Positions 44,406 to 53,479 of a stretch of DNA of 64,000 bases are shown one piece after another. Position numbers and translations under genes: made by a program. Below the pieces are notes generated by a model that was not told the DNA's origin, searched no databases, and worked only from the letters and a program-made list of their open reading frames with translations. Numbering within the stretch: the first letter of the stretch is position 1; the number at the start of each line of letters is the position of its first letter. Origin of the DNA: Salipiger mangrovisoli (GTDB lineage: Bacteria; Pseudomonadota; Alphaproteobacteria; Rhodobacterales; Rhodobacteraceae); contig NZ_JADFFK010000011.1 in assembly GCF_015223355.1 (NCBI RefSeq), positions 1 to 64,000 of the forward strand, in the 5' to 3' direction.

Positions 44406-45059
44406 ATGTCTCATGTCACCCTTGTTCGGCACGGGCAGGCCAATACCCATGCCAAGGACGAGATCAACTATGACCGGCTGAGCGATCTGGGGCGCCAGCA
44501 GGCGCGCTGGCTCGGCGATCACCTGCGTGGCACCGGCGAGGTCTTTGCCCGCGCCTACTCGGGCACGCTGCAGCGCCACCGCGAGACCGCCGCGGAGATG
44601 GGGCTCGCGCTGGAGGTGGTGCAGGACGCCCGCCTCAACGAGCTGGAATATTTCACCATGGCGCAGCTCATGCACCAGCAGCACGGCATCGCGCTGCCAC
44701 CGGACCGCGAGGGCTTCATCCGTCATTTGCCGACGCTGTTCACCTACTGGCGCGAGGGTCGGCTCGAGGGCGCGCCCGAGAGCTTCAGGCATTTCGAGAG
44801 CCGCGTCCGCGACGTGCTGGATGAGATCGCCGCGGGTGAAGGCCGGGCCGTGGTGGTCACCTCGGGCGGGCTGATCGGCATGGCGATGCGGGTGACCATG
44901 GGGCTCGAGATGCAGGCGCTCGCCCATGCCTGCCTTGCGATAGAGAACACTTCGCTGCACCGCTTCCAGCCGATCTCGACGGGGCTGTGCCTGACGCTGT
45001 TCAACGCGGTGCCGCACCTCGAAGGGGCGGAGAGGTCACTGGCACGCACGCATCTCTGA
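44406..45059 (+). CDS. Histidine phosphatase superfamily protein
   Basis: 217 residues. The phosphohistidine motif LVRHGQANTH is at the N-terminus, and the second catalytic His/Glu region is present (NELEYF, VVVTSGG). The family covers phosphoglycerate mutase-like and broad acid phosphatases; the specificity is not clear. The gene stands between the aldo-keto reductase and the saccharopine dehydrogenase pair, with AAAGGGG before the ATG. Confidence 0.88.
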   Translation: MSHVTLVRHGQANTHAKDEINYDRLSDLGRQQARWLGDHLRGTGEVFARAYSGTLQRHRETAAEMGLALEVVQDARLNELEYFTMAQLMHQQHGIALPPDREGFIRHLPTLFTYWREGRLEGAPESFRHFESRVRDVLDEIAAGEGRAVVVTSGGLIGMAMRVTMGLEMQALAHACLAIENTSLHRFQPISTGLCLTLFNAVPHLEGAERSLARTHL

Positions 45060-45124
45060 CAGCCGGGTTTCCCCGAGTGCCGGTTTTCGGTAGCTAGGCG
45101 GGGACTTTGGCTGTGGAGAGACCG

Positions 45125-46186
45125 ATGACACATCTCTGGGTGCGCGCGGAGCAGCGCCAGAACGAGGACCGGGTGGGCGTGACCCCCGAGGGGGTGAAGG
45201 CGCTGATCGCCGCGGGGCTGCGCGTCACCGTCGAGGAGAGCCGCGCGCGGGTCATCGGCATCGAGGGCTACCGCGCCGCCGGGGCCGAGATCGCGCCGGA
45301 AAACAGCTGGCCCGAGGCGCCCGGGGACGCGATCATCTTCGGCCTCAAGGAGCTGCCCGAGGACGGAACGCCCCTGCGCCACCGCCACATCATGTTCGGC
45401 CATGCCTTCAAGGGCCAGCCCGCCGGGCAGGTGCTGCTGAAGCGCTTCGTCGCCGGGGGCGGGGCGCTTTACGACCTCGAATACCTCGTCGGCGAGGACG
45501 GGCGCCGGGTGGCGGCCTTCGGCTACTGGGCGGGCTACGCCGGGGCGGCGGTGACGCTGCTGGCCTATGCAGCGCAGGTGCAGGGCGGAACTTGCGCGCC
45601 GGTTTCGGTCTGGCCGGGGGCGGCGGCGATGGAGGCGGCGGTCACCGACGCGCTCGACGCGGCGGGCGCGGCGCGGCCGAAGGCGCTGGTCATCGGCGCG
45701 CTCGGGCGGGTCGGCACCGGGGCGTCGGATCTCTGCCGCAAGGTCGGCGTCGAGATCACCGGCTGGGACATGGCCGAGACCGCTCACGGCGGGCCCTTCC
45801 CCGAGGTGCTGGAGCATGAGGTCTTCTTCAACTGCATCCTCGCGCATCCCGGCACGCCGGTCTTCGTGCCCGCCTCGGCGACCACCGATCCGCGCAGGTT
45901 GCGGGCCATCGGCGACATTGCCTGCGATCCGGACAGTGACTTCTCGCCGGTGAAGGTCTATGACCGCGTGACCGACTGGCAGGCCCCCGCGCTGCGGGTT
46001 CACGAGGAGCCGCCGCTCGACGTCATGGCGATCGACAACCTTCCGTCGCTTCTCCCGCGGGAGAGCTCGGAGGATTTCGCCGCGCAACTGCTGCCGCATC
46101 TGCTGACCCTGCCCGCGCTGAACGCGGGCGTCTGGGGCCGGGCGGCGGCGACCTACGACAGATACCTCAAGGAGGAACTTGCATGA
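45125..46186 (+). CDS. Saccharopine dehydrogenase (L-lysine-forming, LYS1-like)
   Basis: About 353 residues from MTHLWVRAEQRQNEDRVGVTP, which matches the alanine dehydrogenase/PNT-like N-terminal domain of LYS1-type saccharopine dehydrogenases (RxExxxxExRxxxTP). The nucleotide-binding domain follows, with ALVIGALGRVGTGA (GxGRVGxG). GGAGAG lies before the ATG at 45125. The reaction links lysine, 2-oxoglutarate and saccharopine with NAD. It overlaps the next gene, a second saccharopine dehydrogenase-type enzyme, giving a two-enzyme saccharopine pathway that is more likely catabolic in Roseobacters. Confidence 0.87.
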   Translation: MTHLWVRAEQRQNEDRVGVTPEGVKALIAAGLRVTVEESRARVIGIEGYRAAGAEIAPENSWPEAPGDAIIFGLKELPEDGTPLRHRHIMFGHAFKGQPAGQVLLKRFVAGGGALYDLEYLVGEDGRRVAAFGYWAGYAGAAVTLLAYAAQVQGGTCAPVSVWPGAAAMEAAVTDALDAAGAARPKALVIGALGRVGTGASDLCRKVGVEITGWDMAETAHGGPFPEVLEHEVFFNCILAHPGTPVFVPASATTDPRRLRAIGDIACDPDSDFSPVKVYDRVTDWQAPALRVHEEPPLDVMAIDNLPSLLPRESSEDFAAQLLPHLLTLPALNAGVWGRAAATYDRYLKEELA

Positions 46187-47310
46187 TTCATTGGTGCGGA
46201 ACGGGGCTTTCATCCATTCCCGGCCTGCGGCGGCTGATCGAGGCCGGCCACGACGTGATGGTATGGAACCGGACCGAGACCAAGGCCCGCGAGGCCGTGG
46301 GCGACATTACCAATCGCATTCTCTCGTTCGCGCCCGAGGTGCTGGAGCCCGCGGTGCAGGAGGGCGACGTGATCGTCTCGATGCTGCCCGGCGACTGGCA
46401 CGTGAAGCTGGCCGAGATCGCCATCAGGAAGAAGGCGCATTTCGTGTCCTCCTCCTACATCTCGCCCGAGATGCGCGGGCTCGACGCCAAGGCGCGGGAG
46501 GCCGGGGTGGCGCTGGTCAACGAGGTCGGGCTCGATCCCGGCATCGACCACCTGATGGCGCATGACCTGGTCGCGGCCTACCGGGCGTCCGACGCTTTCG
46601 ATCCCGAGAACGAGATCAGCTTCCTGAGCTATTGCGGCGGCGTGCCGAAGGAGGCGAATGCCTTCCGCTACAAGTTCTCCTGGGCGCCGGTCGGCGTGCT
46701 GAAGGCGCTGCGCTCGCCCTCGCGCTCGATCCGCCACTTCGAGGAGCTGACCGTGCAGCGCCCCTGGGATGCGCTGACCCGCTACGACGCGCCGCTCGAT
46801 CCGCCCGAGAGCTTCGAGGTCTATCCCAACCGCGACTCGCTGCCCTTCATCGAGCAGTACGAGTTCGGCCAGGACTGGAAAGTGAAGGACTTCGTGCGCG
46901 GCACGCTGCGCCTCAATGGCTGGTCCGATGCGTGGAAGGAGATCCTCGCCGAGGTCGAGACCGCCGACGACGCACGGCTGGCGCAGATGGCTTCGGACCT
47001 GCTGGCCAAGAACAAATACGCAGAGGGCGAGCCCGACCGGGTGGTGCTCTGCGTGACGCTCAAGGCCGAGAAGGCGGGCAAGGCGGTCTGGCACAAGACC
47101 TGGGTGATGGACGCCTGGGGCGACGCGCGCGGCTCGGCCATGGCGCGTCTGGTGTCGATGCCGGTGTCCTGGGCGGTCGAGGCGGTGCTCAGCCGCGAGA
47201 TCACTCCGGGCGTCTCGGCGGCGCCCTCCGATCCCAGGCTGGTGGCGCGCTGGCTCGGCGACGTCGAGGGCCTGGCGCAGCGGATGATGCGGGTGACCGA
47301 GGCCGGCTAA
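46183..47310 (+). CDS. Saccharopine dehydrogenase C-terminal family protein (LYS9-like)
   Basis: 375 residues. The nucleotide-binding start WCGTGLSSIPGLRRL, GDVIVSMLPGDWH, VNEVGLDPGIDHLMA and YCGGVP match the LYS9/AASS-type glutamate-forming saccharopine dehydrogenase. The start overlaps the previous gene (ATGA). Together the pair would interconvert lysine and alpha-aminoadipate semialdehyde. A terminator-like hairpin follows the stop. Confidence 0.87.
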   Translation: MIHWCGTGLSSIPGLRRLIEAGHDVMVWNRTETKAREAVGDITNRILSFAPEVLEPAVQEGDVIVSMLPGDWHVKLAEIAIRKKAHFVSSSYISPEMRGLDAKAREAGVALVNEVGLDPGIDHLMAHDLVAAYRASDAFDPENEISFLSYCGGVPKEANAFRYKFSWAPVGVLKALRSPSRSIRHFEELTVQRPWDALTRYDAPLDPPESFEVYPNRDSLPFIEQYEFGQDWKVKDFVRGTLRLNGWSDAWKEILAEVETADDARLAQMASDLLAKNKYAEGEPDRVVLCVTLKAEKAGKAVWHKTWVMDAWGDARGSAMARLVSMPVSWAVEAVLSREITPGVSAAPSDPRLVARWLGDVEGLAQRMMRVTEAG

Positions 47311-47319
47311 GCGGCAACG

Positions 47320-47348
47320 GCCGGGCAGGTTCTTTGAATCTGCCCGGC
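47320..47348. terminator. Hairpin between convergent saccharopine and CYTH genes
   Basis: GCCGGGCAG (47320-47328) and CTGCCCGGC (47340-47348) form a 9-bp stem with an 11-base loop containing TTCTTTG, directly after the saccharopine dehydrogenase stop. Confidence 0.5.
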
Positions 47349-47367
47349 GGCGCGCCGTGCGCGCGGC

Positions 47368-47847
47368 TCAGGCGACGCTTGAAGCGCGCAGCGCCTTGCG
47401 GGCTGCGACCATGTTCACCTTGCGGAACTCCTGCAGCCCGGTGACCTCGCGGCCGATCCAGCCGGGCAGGGGCAGGGGGGTGTCGAGGCTTGGCAGTTCC
47501 ACCTCGGCGATGACGATCCCGGCAAGAAGTCCCGTATAGAGGTCGATCGTCCAGGTCAGATCGCCTGCGGGCACATAGGCTCGTGTCTTCTCGACAACAT
47601 CGGTGCAATGGGCGGCGAGCATCTCCTCGGCGTCCTGCGCCGGGATCGGGTATTCGAACTCGTCTCGGGCCAGGCCGTCGCGCCTGCCCTTGATGCAGAG
47701 CGTCGCGCGGTCGTCGTAGAAGCGCACGCGCGCCTTGCGCCCGTCCTCGGCAGCGATGAGCCCGTCGCGCAGCCGTTCGCTGTGGGAGACGCCGGATTTC
47801 CAGTCATCACTGGCGACAAGGAACTTGCGCTCGATTTCTTTGGCCAC
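47368..47847 (-). CDS. CYTH domain protein (triphosphate-metabolising fold)
   Basis: About 159 residues beginning (GTG) VAKEIERKFLV, which is the family hallmark ExExK at the extreme N-terminus of CYTH/TTM proteins. RVRFYDD, LCIKGRRDGLARDEFEYP, WTIDLYTG, IAEVELPS and REVTG are the tunnel-lining charged motifs. Members hydrolyse inorganic triphosphate or form cyclic nucleotides. The frame runs up to 47982 but the GTG places the hallmark correctly; the ribosome site is weak. It stands alone between two hairpins. Confidence 0.8.
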   Translation of the reverse strand: MAKEIERKFLVASDDWKSGVSHSERLRDGLIAAEDGRKARVRFYDDRATLCIKGRRDGLARDEFEYPIPAQDAEEMLAAHCTDVVEKTRAYVPAGDLTWTIDLYTGLLAGIVIAEVELPSLDTPLPLPGWIGREVTGLQEFRKVNMVAARKALRASSVA

Positions 47848-47981
47848 GGGACACACGGGTTGTGATCGAAAAATAGGCGAAATACATACGCGGCTATAGC
47901 GTGGCAGCGTTTCGAAGGCCACAGCAGAAATCGCAATGCTGCCATGACCTTCGCCCCTGATGCGGGGCGTGCCGTCATGCA

Positions 47982-48010
47982 AAAGGCGCGCCCCGGGGGG
48001 ACGCGCCTTT
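47982..48010 (-). terminator. Rho-independent terminator for the DsbA-like gene
   Basis: AAAGGCGCG (47982-47990) pairs with CGCGCCTTT (48002-48010), with additional C/G pairs inside. On the minus strand, the reading direction of the DsbA gene, the stem is followed by a TTTT run. It lies about 20 bp after the stop codon at 48029. Confidence 0.75.
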
Positions 48011-48028
48011 GTGCTTTGCGGGGCGTGC

Positions 48029-48679
48029 TTACTGCGCTGCCTCGTAGTGCTCGTCGAGCACCTTGGCGAACTCGTCGTAGGACATGTTCGAATAGGGCTT
48101 TCCGTCGATGATGAAGGAGGGCGTCGCGGTGATGTTGTCGCGGGTCGCGTTCTCCTGGTACCAGCCGACGAGAGCCTTCAGCTTGGCCCCGTCGTTCATG
48201 CAGGCGTCGAGCTGGTCCTTGCCGACGCCGGCCATCAGGCCGATCTTGCGCAGCCCGTCGGCGATGCCCTGGTCCGAGCCCGCCTTGATCCAGTCGCCCT
48301 GGGTCTTGTAGATCATGTCGGAGATGCCGAAGAACTTCTCGGGCGAGCAGCGCGCGACCATCGCCGCCCACATGCCGTATTTGTCGAAGTAGACATCGCG
48401 GTAGACCAGCTTCACCTTGCCGGTCTTGATGTAGTTCTCGTCGATCTGCGGCAGCACCTCATTGGAGAAGCGCGCGCAGTGCGGGCAGGTGAAGGAGGCG
48501 TACTCGATGATCTCGACCGGGGCGTTCACATCGCCTTTCACCATCTCGACGATCTCGGGCGTGGTTTCCGCGGCGCTGGCCTCGCTGCTCGCCTCCTGCG
48601 CGCTGGCCGCGCCGGGCAGGGCGACGCCCCCGAGGGCGAATGCGGCCGCGAGCGCGGCGACGGGAAGAATGCGGGTCAT
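48029..48679 (-). CDS. Periplasmic DsbA-family thiol-disulfide oxidoreductase
   Basis: 216 residues with a signal peptide (cleavage near ASA, residue 27). The thioredoxin-fold active site is CPHC (65-68) in ASFTCPHCARFS, with the cis-Pro region TPSFIIDG near the C-terminus. This is the DsbA/BdbD-type thiol oxidoreductase found in many Rhodobacterales. It should introduce or exchange disulfides in periplasmic proteins. It stands next to the DUF721 gene on the same strand. Confidence 0.9.
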   Translation of the reverse strand: MTRILPVAALAAAFALGGVALPGAASAQEASSEASAAETTPEIVEMVKGDVNAPVEIIEYASFTCPHCARFSNEVLPQIDENYIKTGKVKLVYRDVYFDKYGMWAAMVARCSPEKFFGISDMIYKTQGDWIKAGSDQGIADGLRKIGLMAGVGKDQLDACMNDGAKLKALVGWYQENATRDNITATPSFIIDGKPYSNMSYDEFAKVLDEHYEAAQ

Positions 48680-48739
48680 GTAAGGTCCTCTTGTGGTTGC
48701 CTTGCCTGCGGCGTTTCCGCCGCCAATTGCCTCACGGCG

Positions 48740-49249
48740 CTATTGCCGCGATTTCGAAATGACGTTGCCTGCGAGGCGCTCGAGCGCGGCGCGCAGGCCC
48801 TCGTCATGGATGTCTTCTGCCACCCGGTGCGCCTCGGCCTTGATCTCGGGCGAGGGCTCGGGCTTTTCCGCCTTGGCCGCGTGGCCAAAGGCGACGCGGC
48901 CCTCGGCAAAGCCGGTGGCGGCGGTCTGGGTGATGCGGACGCGGGCGATGGCGTTGTAGCCGTAGACCGCGTTGACCTTCTCGCGCAGCTGCTCCTTCTG
49001 CATCTCCAGCAGCGGCGCATTGGCGCCGGTGGTCAGCAGCGTCAGCGTCGCGCCGAGCCCCTGCTGGCGCGCGTAGCTGACCTCGACCGGGCGGGCCATG
49101 GCGGCGATGTCGGCGCCGACGATCTCGTCCCAATGGGTCAGCAGGCGCGACTGCGCGAAGCCGCGGCTCTCGCTGGCCTTGCGGATCTGCGCGTTCAGCA
49201 GGCCCGAGGTCTTGGCGAAGCCGTATGTTGAGGTGTTGCGCCGTGCCAT
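48740..49249 (-). CDS. DUF721 (DciA-like) protein
   Basis: 169 residues. The DUF721 core is seen in LTHWDEIVGADIAAMARPVEV, LTLLTTGANAPLLEMQKEQL and REKVNAVYGYNAIARVRI. DciA proteins of this family load the replicative helicase in bacteria lacking DnaC. The basic C-terminus (after about residue 125) differs from other lineages. It is divergent from mutY and is followed by the DsbA-like gene, an arrangement I know from other Rhodobacterales. Confidence 0.85.
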   Translation of the reverse strand: MARRNTSTYGFAKTSGLLNAQIRKASESRGFAQSRLLTHWDEIVGADIAAMARPVEVSYARQQGLGATLTLLTTGANAPLLEMQKEQLREKVNAVYGYNAIARVRITQTAATGFAEGRVAFGHAAKAEKPEPSPEIKAEAHRVAEDIHDEGLRAALERLAGNVISKSRQ

Positions 49250-49323
49250 CTTGAATCCCTCTCTGCGGACCTATTCTAGTGACCCCGCATCCGCATGCCA
49301 GCAGGGAATCGCTTTTGTCGTCG

Positions 49324-50391
49324 ATGATCAAGGGAATGTCAGCCACGCGTGACACGGCGCAGGCCGCAGATCTGCTCACATGGTACGATCGCCATGCCCG
49401 GGACCTGCCCTGGCGGGTCAGCCCGGCGGCGCGGGCGGCGGGGGTGAGGCCCGATCCCTATCGCGTCTGGATGTCCGAGATCATGCTGCAGCAGACCACC
49501 GTCGCGGCGGTAAAGAGCTATTTCGAGGCCTTCACCGCGCGCTGGCCCACGGTGTCGGAGCTCGCCGCCGCCGAGGATGCCGACGTCATGGCCGCCTGGG
49601 CGGGGCTCGGCTACTACGCCCGCGCCCGCAACCTGCTGAAATGCGCCCGCGCGGTCGCCGACGAGCATGGCGGGGTCTTCCCGCAGACCCTGGAGGGTCT
49701 GCGCGCCCTGCCGGGTGTCGGGCCCTACACGGCGGCGGCGGTGGCGGCGATTGCCTTCGACCTGCCCGAGACGGTGGTCGACGGCAACGTCGAGCGGGTC
49801 ATGGCGCGGCTGCATGACGAGCACATGCCGCTGCCGCAGTCGAAACCCGTGCTGACCGGCTACGCCGCGGTGCTGACGCCGCAGGAGCGTCCGGGGGATT
49901 ACGCCCAGGCGGTGATGGACCTCGGGGCCACCATCTGCACGCCGCGCAACCCGGCCTGCGGCCTTTGCCCCTGGCGCAGCGCCTGTGCCGGCTGGGACCG
50001 CGGCACGCAGGCAGAGCTGCCGAAGAAGGCGCCGAAGAAGCGCAAGCCGACCCGTCACGGCATCGCCTACCTGGTGAAGCGGGTGGACGGCGCCTGGCTG
50101 CTCGAGCGGCGGCCCGACAGCGGGCTGCTGGGTGGCATGCTCGGCTGGCCCGGCTCGGAGTGGTCCGAGGAGGCGCCCGCCGACATGCCGCCGATCCGCG
50201 CCGAGTGGAAGACGCTCAACGTCGAGGCCCGCCACACCTTCACCCATTTCCACCTGTGCCTGACGGTGAAGACCGCGCTGGTGCCGATGGAACGCCAGCC
50301 CGAGCGCGGCACCTTCGTCGCGCCCGAGGTCTTCGACCCGGAGGACCTGCCGACGGTCATGCGCAAGGCCTTTACCCTGACGTCGTCCTGA
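49324..50391 (+). CDS. mutY: A/G-specific adenine glycosylase
   Basis: About 355 residues, counting from ATG 49324; GTG 49279 and ATG 49336 are possible. It removes adenine mispaired with 8-oxoguanine. Catalytic Glu52 is in SEIMLQQT, the helix-hairpin-helix is LPGVGPYTAAA, and Asp153 is in VVDGNVER. The iron-sulfur loop is Cys205-X6-Cys212-X2-Cys215-X5-Cys221. The C-terminal NUDIX-like domain that reads 8-oxoG (YLVKRVDGAWLLERR and on) is complete. Confidence 0.95.
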   Translation: MIKGMSATRDTAQAADLLTWYDRHARDLPWRVSPAARAAGVRPDPYRVWMSEIMLQQTTVAAVKSYFEAFTARWPTVSELAAAEDADVMAAWAGLGYYARARNLLKCARAVADEHGGVFPQTLEGLRALPGVGPYTAAAVAAIAFDLPETVVDGNVERVMARLHDEHMPLPQSKPVLTGYAAVLTPQERPGDYAQAVMDLGATICTPRNPACGLCPWRSACAGWDRGTQAELPKKAPKKRKPTRHGIAYLVKRVDGAWLLERRPDSGLLGGMLGWPGSEWSEEAPADMPPIRAEWKTLNVEARHTFTHFHLCLTVKTALVPMERQPERGTFVAPEVFDPEDLPTVMRKAFTLTSS

Positions 50392-50497
50392 CCGGAGCGC
50401 GCGCCGCATTGACCAGGGCGGCGCGATCGGCACAGTCTGCCCGCAGCCGCCCTTGCCACGCGCCGTGCCAGCCGGGCGAGATCATGGGTAGGTGACG

Positions 50498-51655
50498 ATG
50501 CACACGGGTTTGACGATTTCCCCGGCCAGGCTGGCGCGCTGGACCGCCGCTGCGCCTTTCTGGCTGGTCTACCTGTTGCCGGCGCTGGTCTGGATTGGCG
50601 CGCTGAAGGGCGGGCTCTGGGTGCTGCTGCCGCCGCTGGCCACCTGGTACCTCTTCTCGGCGCTCGATGCGGCGCTGGGGCTCAACACCGCCAATGCCGA
50701 TCCGCAAGCCGAGGAGAGCGACCTCTTCTGGTATCGCGCCGGGGTGATGCTCTGGGCGCCGGTGCAATGCGTCACGCTGTTCGCGTTGATCTGGTACGTA
50801 TCCGGCAACGAGGGACTGACCAACTGGGAGAAGTTCGGCGTCTTCTTCGGCACCGGGGTGATGACCGGCACGGTGGGGATCGTCTATTCCCACGAATTGC
50901 TGCACCAGCGCAACAACCTCGAGCGGCGGCTCGGGGACTGGCTGCTGGCGATGGTGCTCTATTCGCATTTCCGCTCCGAGCACCTGCTGGTGCATCACCT
51001 CTGGGTCGGCACGCCGCGCGATCCGGTCACCGCGCGCTATAACGAGGGCTTCCACCGCTACTACGCGCGGGTGCTGCGCCAATGCCCGGTCTCGGCGTTC
51101 CGCGCCGAGAGAAAGCTCCTGGCCCGGCGCGGGCTGCCCTGGTGGCACCGGCGCAACCCGTTCTGGCTCTACCTGCTCTTGCAGGCTGCCATGCTGGCAC
51201 TGGCTCTGTTGCTCGGCGGCTGGGGCGGGCTGGTGCTGTTCCTCGTGCAGGCGGGGGTGGCGATCTGGCAGCTCGAACTGACCAATTACGTCGAGCACTA
51301 TGCGCTGACCCGGAAGTACCTCGGCGCGGGGCGCTACGAGCACGTCAAGCCGCACCATTCGTGGAACTCGGCCCATACCGCGACCAATTGGCTGCTGATC
51401 AACCTGCAGCGCCACTCCGATCACCATTACAAGCCCGACCGGCGCTTTCCGCTCTTGCAGACCTACGCCGAGAGCGAGGCGCCGCAGCTGCCCTATGGCT
51501 ATCCGCTGATGACCATGGCGGCGATGGTGCCGCCGGTGTGGCGGCGGGTGATGAATCCGAAGGTCAGGGCCTGGCGCCGGACATGGTACCCCGAGATCGA
51601 GGACTGGTCCGCCTACAACAGGGCGCGCACGCCCTTGCCCAAGGGCTCGGTCTGA
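50498..51655 (+). CDS. alkB: Alkane 1-monooxygenase (AlkB-type, non-haem di-iron)
   Basis: 385 residues from ATG 50498 (a GTG two codons upstream is possible). The integral-membrane hydroxylase has the conserved His boxes: HELLH (132-136), EHLLVHH (161-167) and LQRHSDHH near the C-terminus, with NYVEHYAL between. It hydroxylates medium-chain alkanes at a di-iron centre, receiving electrons from rubredoxin. No rubredoxin or reductase gene is in the window, so partners must be elsewhere. The gene is isolated between mutY and the nucleoside salvage operon. Confidence 0.92.
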   Translation: MHTGLTISPARLARWTAAAPFWLVYLLPALVWIGALKGGLWVLLPPLATWYLFSALDAALGLNTANADPQAEESDLFWYRAGVMLWAPVQCVTLFALIWYVSGNEGLTNWEKFGVFFGTGVMTGTVGIVYSHELLHQRNNLERRLGDWLLAMVLYSHFRSEHLLVHHLWVGTPRDPVTARYNEGFHRYYARVLRQCPVSAFRAERKLLARRGLPWWHRRNPFWLYLLLQAAMLALALLLGGWGGLVLFLVQAGVAIWQLELTNYVEHYALTRKYLGAGRYEHVKPHHSWNSAHTATNWLLINLQRHSDHHYKPDRRFPLLQTYAESEAPQLPYGYPLMTMAAMVPPVWRRVMNPKVRAWRRTWYPEIEDWSAYNRARTPLPKGSV

Positions 51656-51669
51656 GGCATCGCCGCGCG

Positions 51670-51722
51670 CCGGGGGTTTCACACCCCCGGACCCCCGTGG
51701 GATATTTCGGCCTAGAAGAAAG
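51670..51722. repeat. Hairpin plus CCCCCG/GATATTT element after alkB
   Basis: CCGGGGGT (51670-51677) pairs with ACCCCCGG (51683-51690) around TTCAC, 15 bp after the alkB stop. CCCCCGTGGGATATTTCGG and an A/G-rich tract follow. It resembles the element at 44333-44400 and may also serve as the alkB terminator. Confidence 0.5.
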
Positions 51723-51797
51723 CGCGCCGCGGCTGCGGGATTGCATTCCCCTTGGCCGCCCAGCAAACTGCGGCCAGCAAGTTGAAAGAGGTGCGCC

Positions 51798-52190
51798 ATG
51801 TCGCTCGAGAAAGCCGCCCGCGCGGTGCGTGAAAACGCCTATGTCCCCTATTCGAAGTTCAAGGTGGGGGCCGCGATGCTGGCACCCTCGGGCAAGATCT
51901 ATGCCGGTTGCAACGTCGAGAACGTCGCCTATCCCGAAGGCACCTGCGCCGAGGCCGGGGCGATTGCCGCCATGGTGGCCGCGGGCGAGACCGAGATCAT
52001 CGAGGCCTATGTCATTGCCGATTGCGCGCACCCGCTGCCGCCCTGCGGCGGCTGCCGACAGAAGCTGGCAGAGTTCGGCAAGTCCCATGCCAAGGTGACG
52101 CTGGCCACCACCGACGGGGCGACTCTGGAGACCACCGTGGGCGAGCTGCTTCCCGGCGCCTTCGGCACGGGGCACATGGACCGCGTCTGA
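51798..52190 (+). CDS. cdd: Cytidine deaminase
   Basis: 130 residues of the homotetrameric cytidine deaminase class. Zinc ligands and catalytic Glu are Cys50 and Glu52 in GTCAEAGA and Cys83/Cys86 in PPCGGCRQ. It converts cytidine and deoxycytidine to the uridine forms. It is the first gene of the cdd-deoA-deoB-add-upp operon and its stop overlaps deoA by one base. AAGAGG precedes the ATG. Confidence 0.95.
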   Translation: MSLEKAARAVRENAYVPYSKFKVGAAMLAPSGKIYAGCNVENVAYPEGTCAEAGAIAAMVAAGETEIIEAYVIADCAHPLPPCGGCRQKLAEFGKSHAKVTLATTDGATLETTVGELLPGAFGTGHMDRV

Positions 52191-53479
52191 TGGATGCCCG
52201 CACCGTCATCGCGGCGCTGCGCCGGGGCGAGGCACCCTCGGACGAAGGGTTGCGCTGGTTCGCGGCGGGGCTCGCGGACGGCACGGTGACCGCGGCGCAG
52301 GCCGGGGCCTTTGCCATGGGGGTCTGCCTGCGCGGCCTGCCCGAGGCGGCGCGGGCGGTGCTGACGCTGGCGATGCGCGACAGCGGCCACGTGCTGCGCT
52401 GGGACCTGCCGGGACCGGTGCTCGACAAGCATTCGACCGGCGGGGTGGGCGATTGCGTGAGCCTCGTGCTGGCGCCGATGCTGGCGAGTTGCGGGGTCTA
52501 CGTGCCGATGATCTCGGGTCGGGGGCTGGGGCACACCGGCGGCACGCTCGACAAGCTCGAGGCGATCCCCGGCTATGAGACAAGCCCGTCGGAGGACCGG
52601 TTGCGTGCCGTGCTGCGGGATGCAGGCTGCGCCATCGTCTCGGCCTCGGAGGGGATCGCCCCGGCCGACAAGCGGCTCTATGCCATAAGGGACGTCACGG
52701 CGACGGTGGAGTCGCTCGACCTGATCACCGCGTCTATCCTGTCGAAGAAGCTGGCGGCGGGACTGGAGGGGCTGGTGCTGGACGTGAAGGTGGGATCCGG
52801 GGCCTTCATGAAGACCATGGAGGAGGCGCGGGCATTGGCGCGCTCGCTGGTCGGCACCGCCAATGCCGCGGGCTGTCCGACGACGGCGCTGATCACCGAC
52901 ATGGACCAGCCGCTTGCCGATGCGCTGGGCAATGCGCTGGAGGTGCGCGCGTCGCTCGAGGTTCTGACCGAAGGCGCGGGCGGGCCGCTGCTTGAGCTCT
53001 CCGTGGCGCTGGGGGCGGAGCTGCTGGCCGGCGCCGGGATCCCGCAGGGCGAGGCACGGCTGCGCGAGAGCATTGCCAGCGGCGCCGCGGCGGAGCGCTT
53101 CGGGCGCATGGTGCGCGGGTTGGGTGGCCCGGCGGATCTCGTCGAGCGTTGGCGGGAGATGCTGCCGCAGGCCCCGGTGGTGATCGACGTGGCCGCGCCC
53201 GAGGCCGGGCATGTGGCGGCCATGGACGGCGAGGCGTTGGGGCTGGCGGTGGTGCACCTTGGTGGCGGGCGCGAGGTCGAGAGCGATCCGGTGGACCCCG
53301 CCGTCGGCCTGTCGCATGTGGTGCGGCTCGGGCAGGCGCTCGAGGCGGGACAGCCGCTGGCGCGGGTGCACGCCGCGAACGAGGCGGCGGCACGGCTCGC
53401 GGCGCGGGCGGTGCAGGCGGCGATCCGCATCGGCGAGGCGCCCGAAGTGGCGCCGCTGGTGCGGGAAAGGATCGCGTGA
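52190..53479 (+). CDS. deoA: Thymidine phosphorylase
   Basis: 429 residues. It splits thymidine and deoxyuridine to base and deoxyribose-1-phosphate. The glycosyltransferase signature appears as KHSTGGVGD and the pyrimidine site as SGRGLGHTGGTLDKLE. The ATG (52190) overlaps the cdd stop by one base (TGATG); the frame runs further upstream but only this start fits the family. Its stop in turn overlaps deoB by one base. Confidence 0.95.
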   Translation: MDARTVIAALRRGEAPSDEGLRWFAAGLADGTVTAAQAGAFAMGVCLRGLPEAARAVLTLAMRDSGHVLRWDLPGPVLDKHSTGGVGDCVSLVLAPMLASCGVYVPMISGRGLGHTGGTLDKLEAIPGYETSPSEDRLRAVLRDAGCAIVSASEGIAPADKRLYAIRDVTATVESLDLITASILSKKLAAGLEGLVLDVKVGSGAFMKTMEEARALARSLVGTANAAGCPTTALITDMDQPLADALGNALEVRASLEVLTEGAGGPLLELSVALGAELLAGAGIPQGEARLRESIASGAAAERFGRMVRGLGGPADLVERWREMLPQAPVVIDVAAPEAGHVAAMDGEALGLAVVHLGGGREVESDPVDPAVGLSHVVRLGQALEAGQPLARVHAANEAAARLAARAVQAAIRIGEAPEVAPLVRERIA

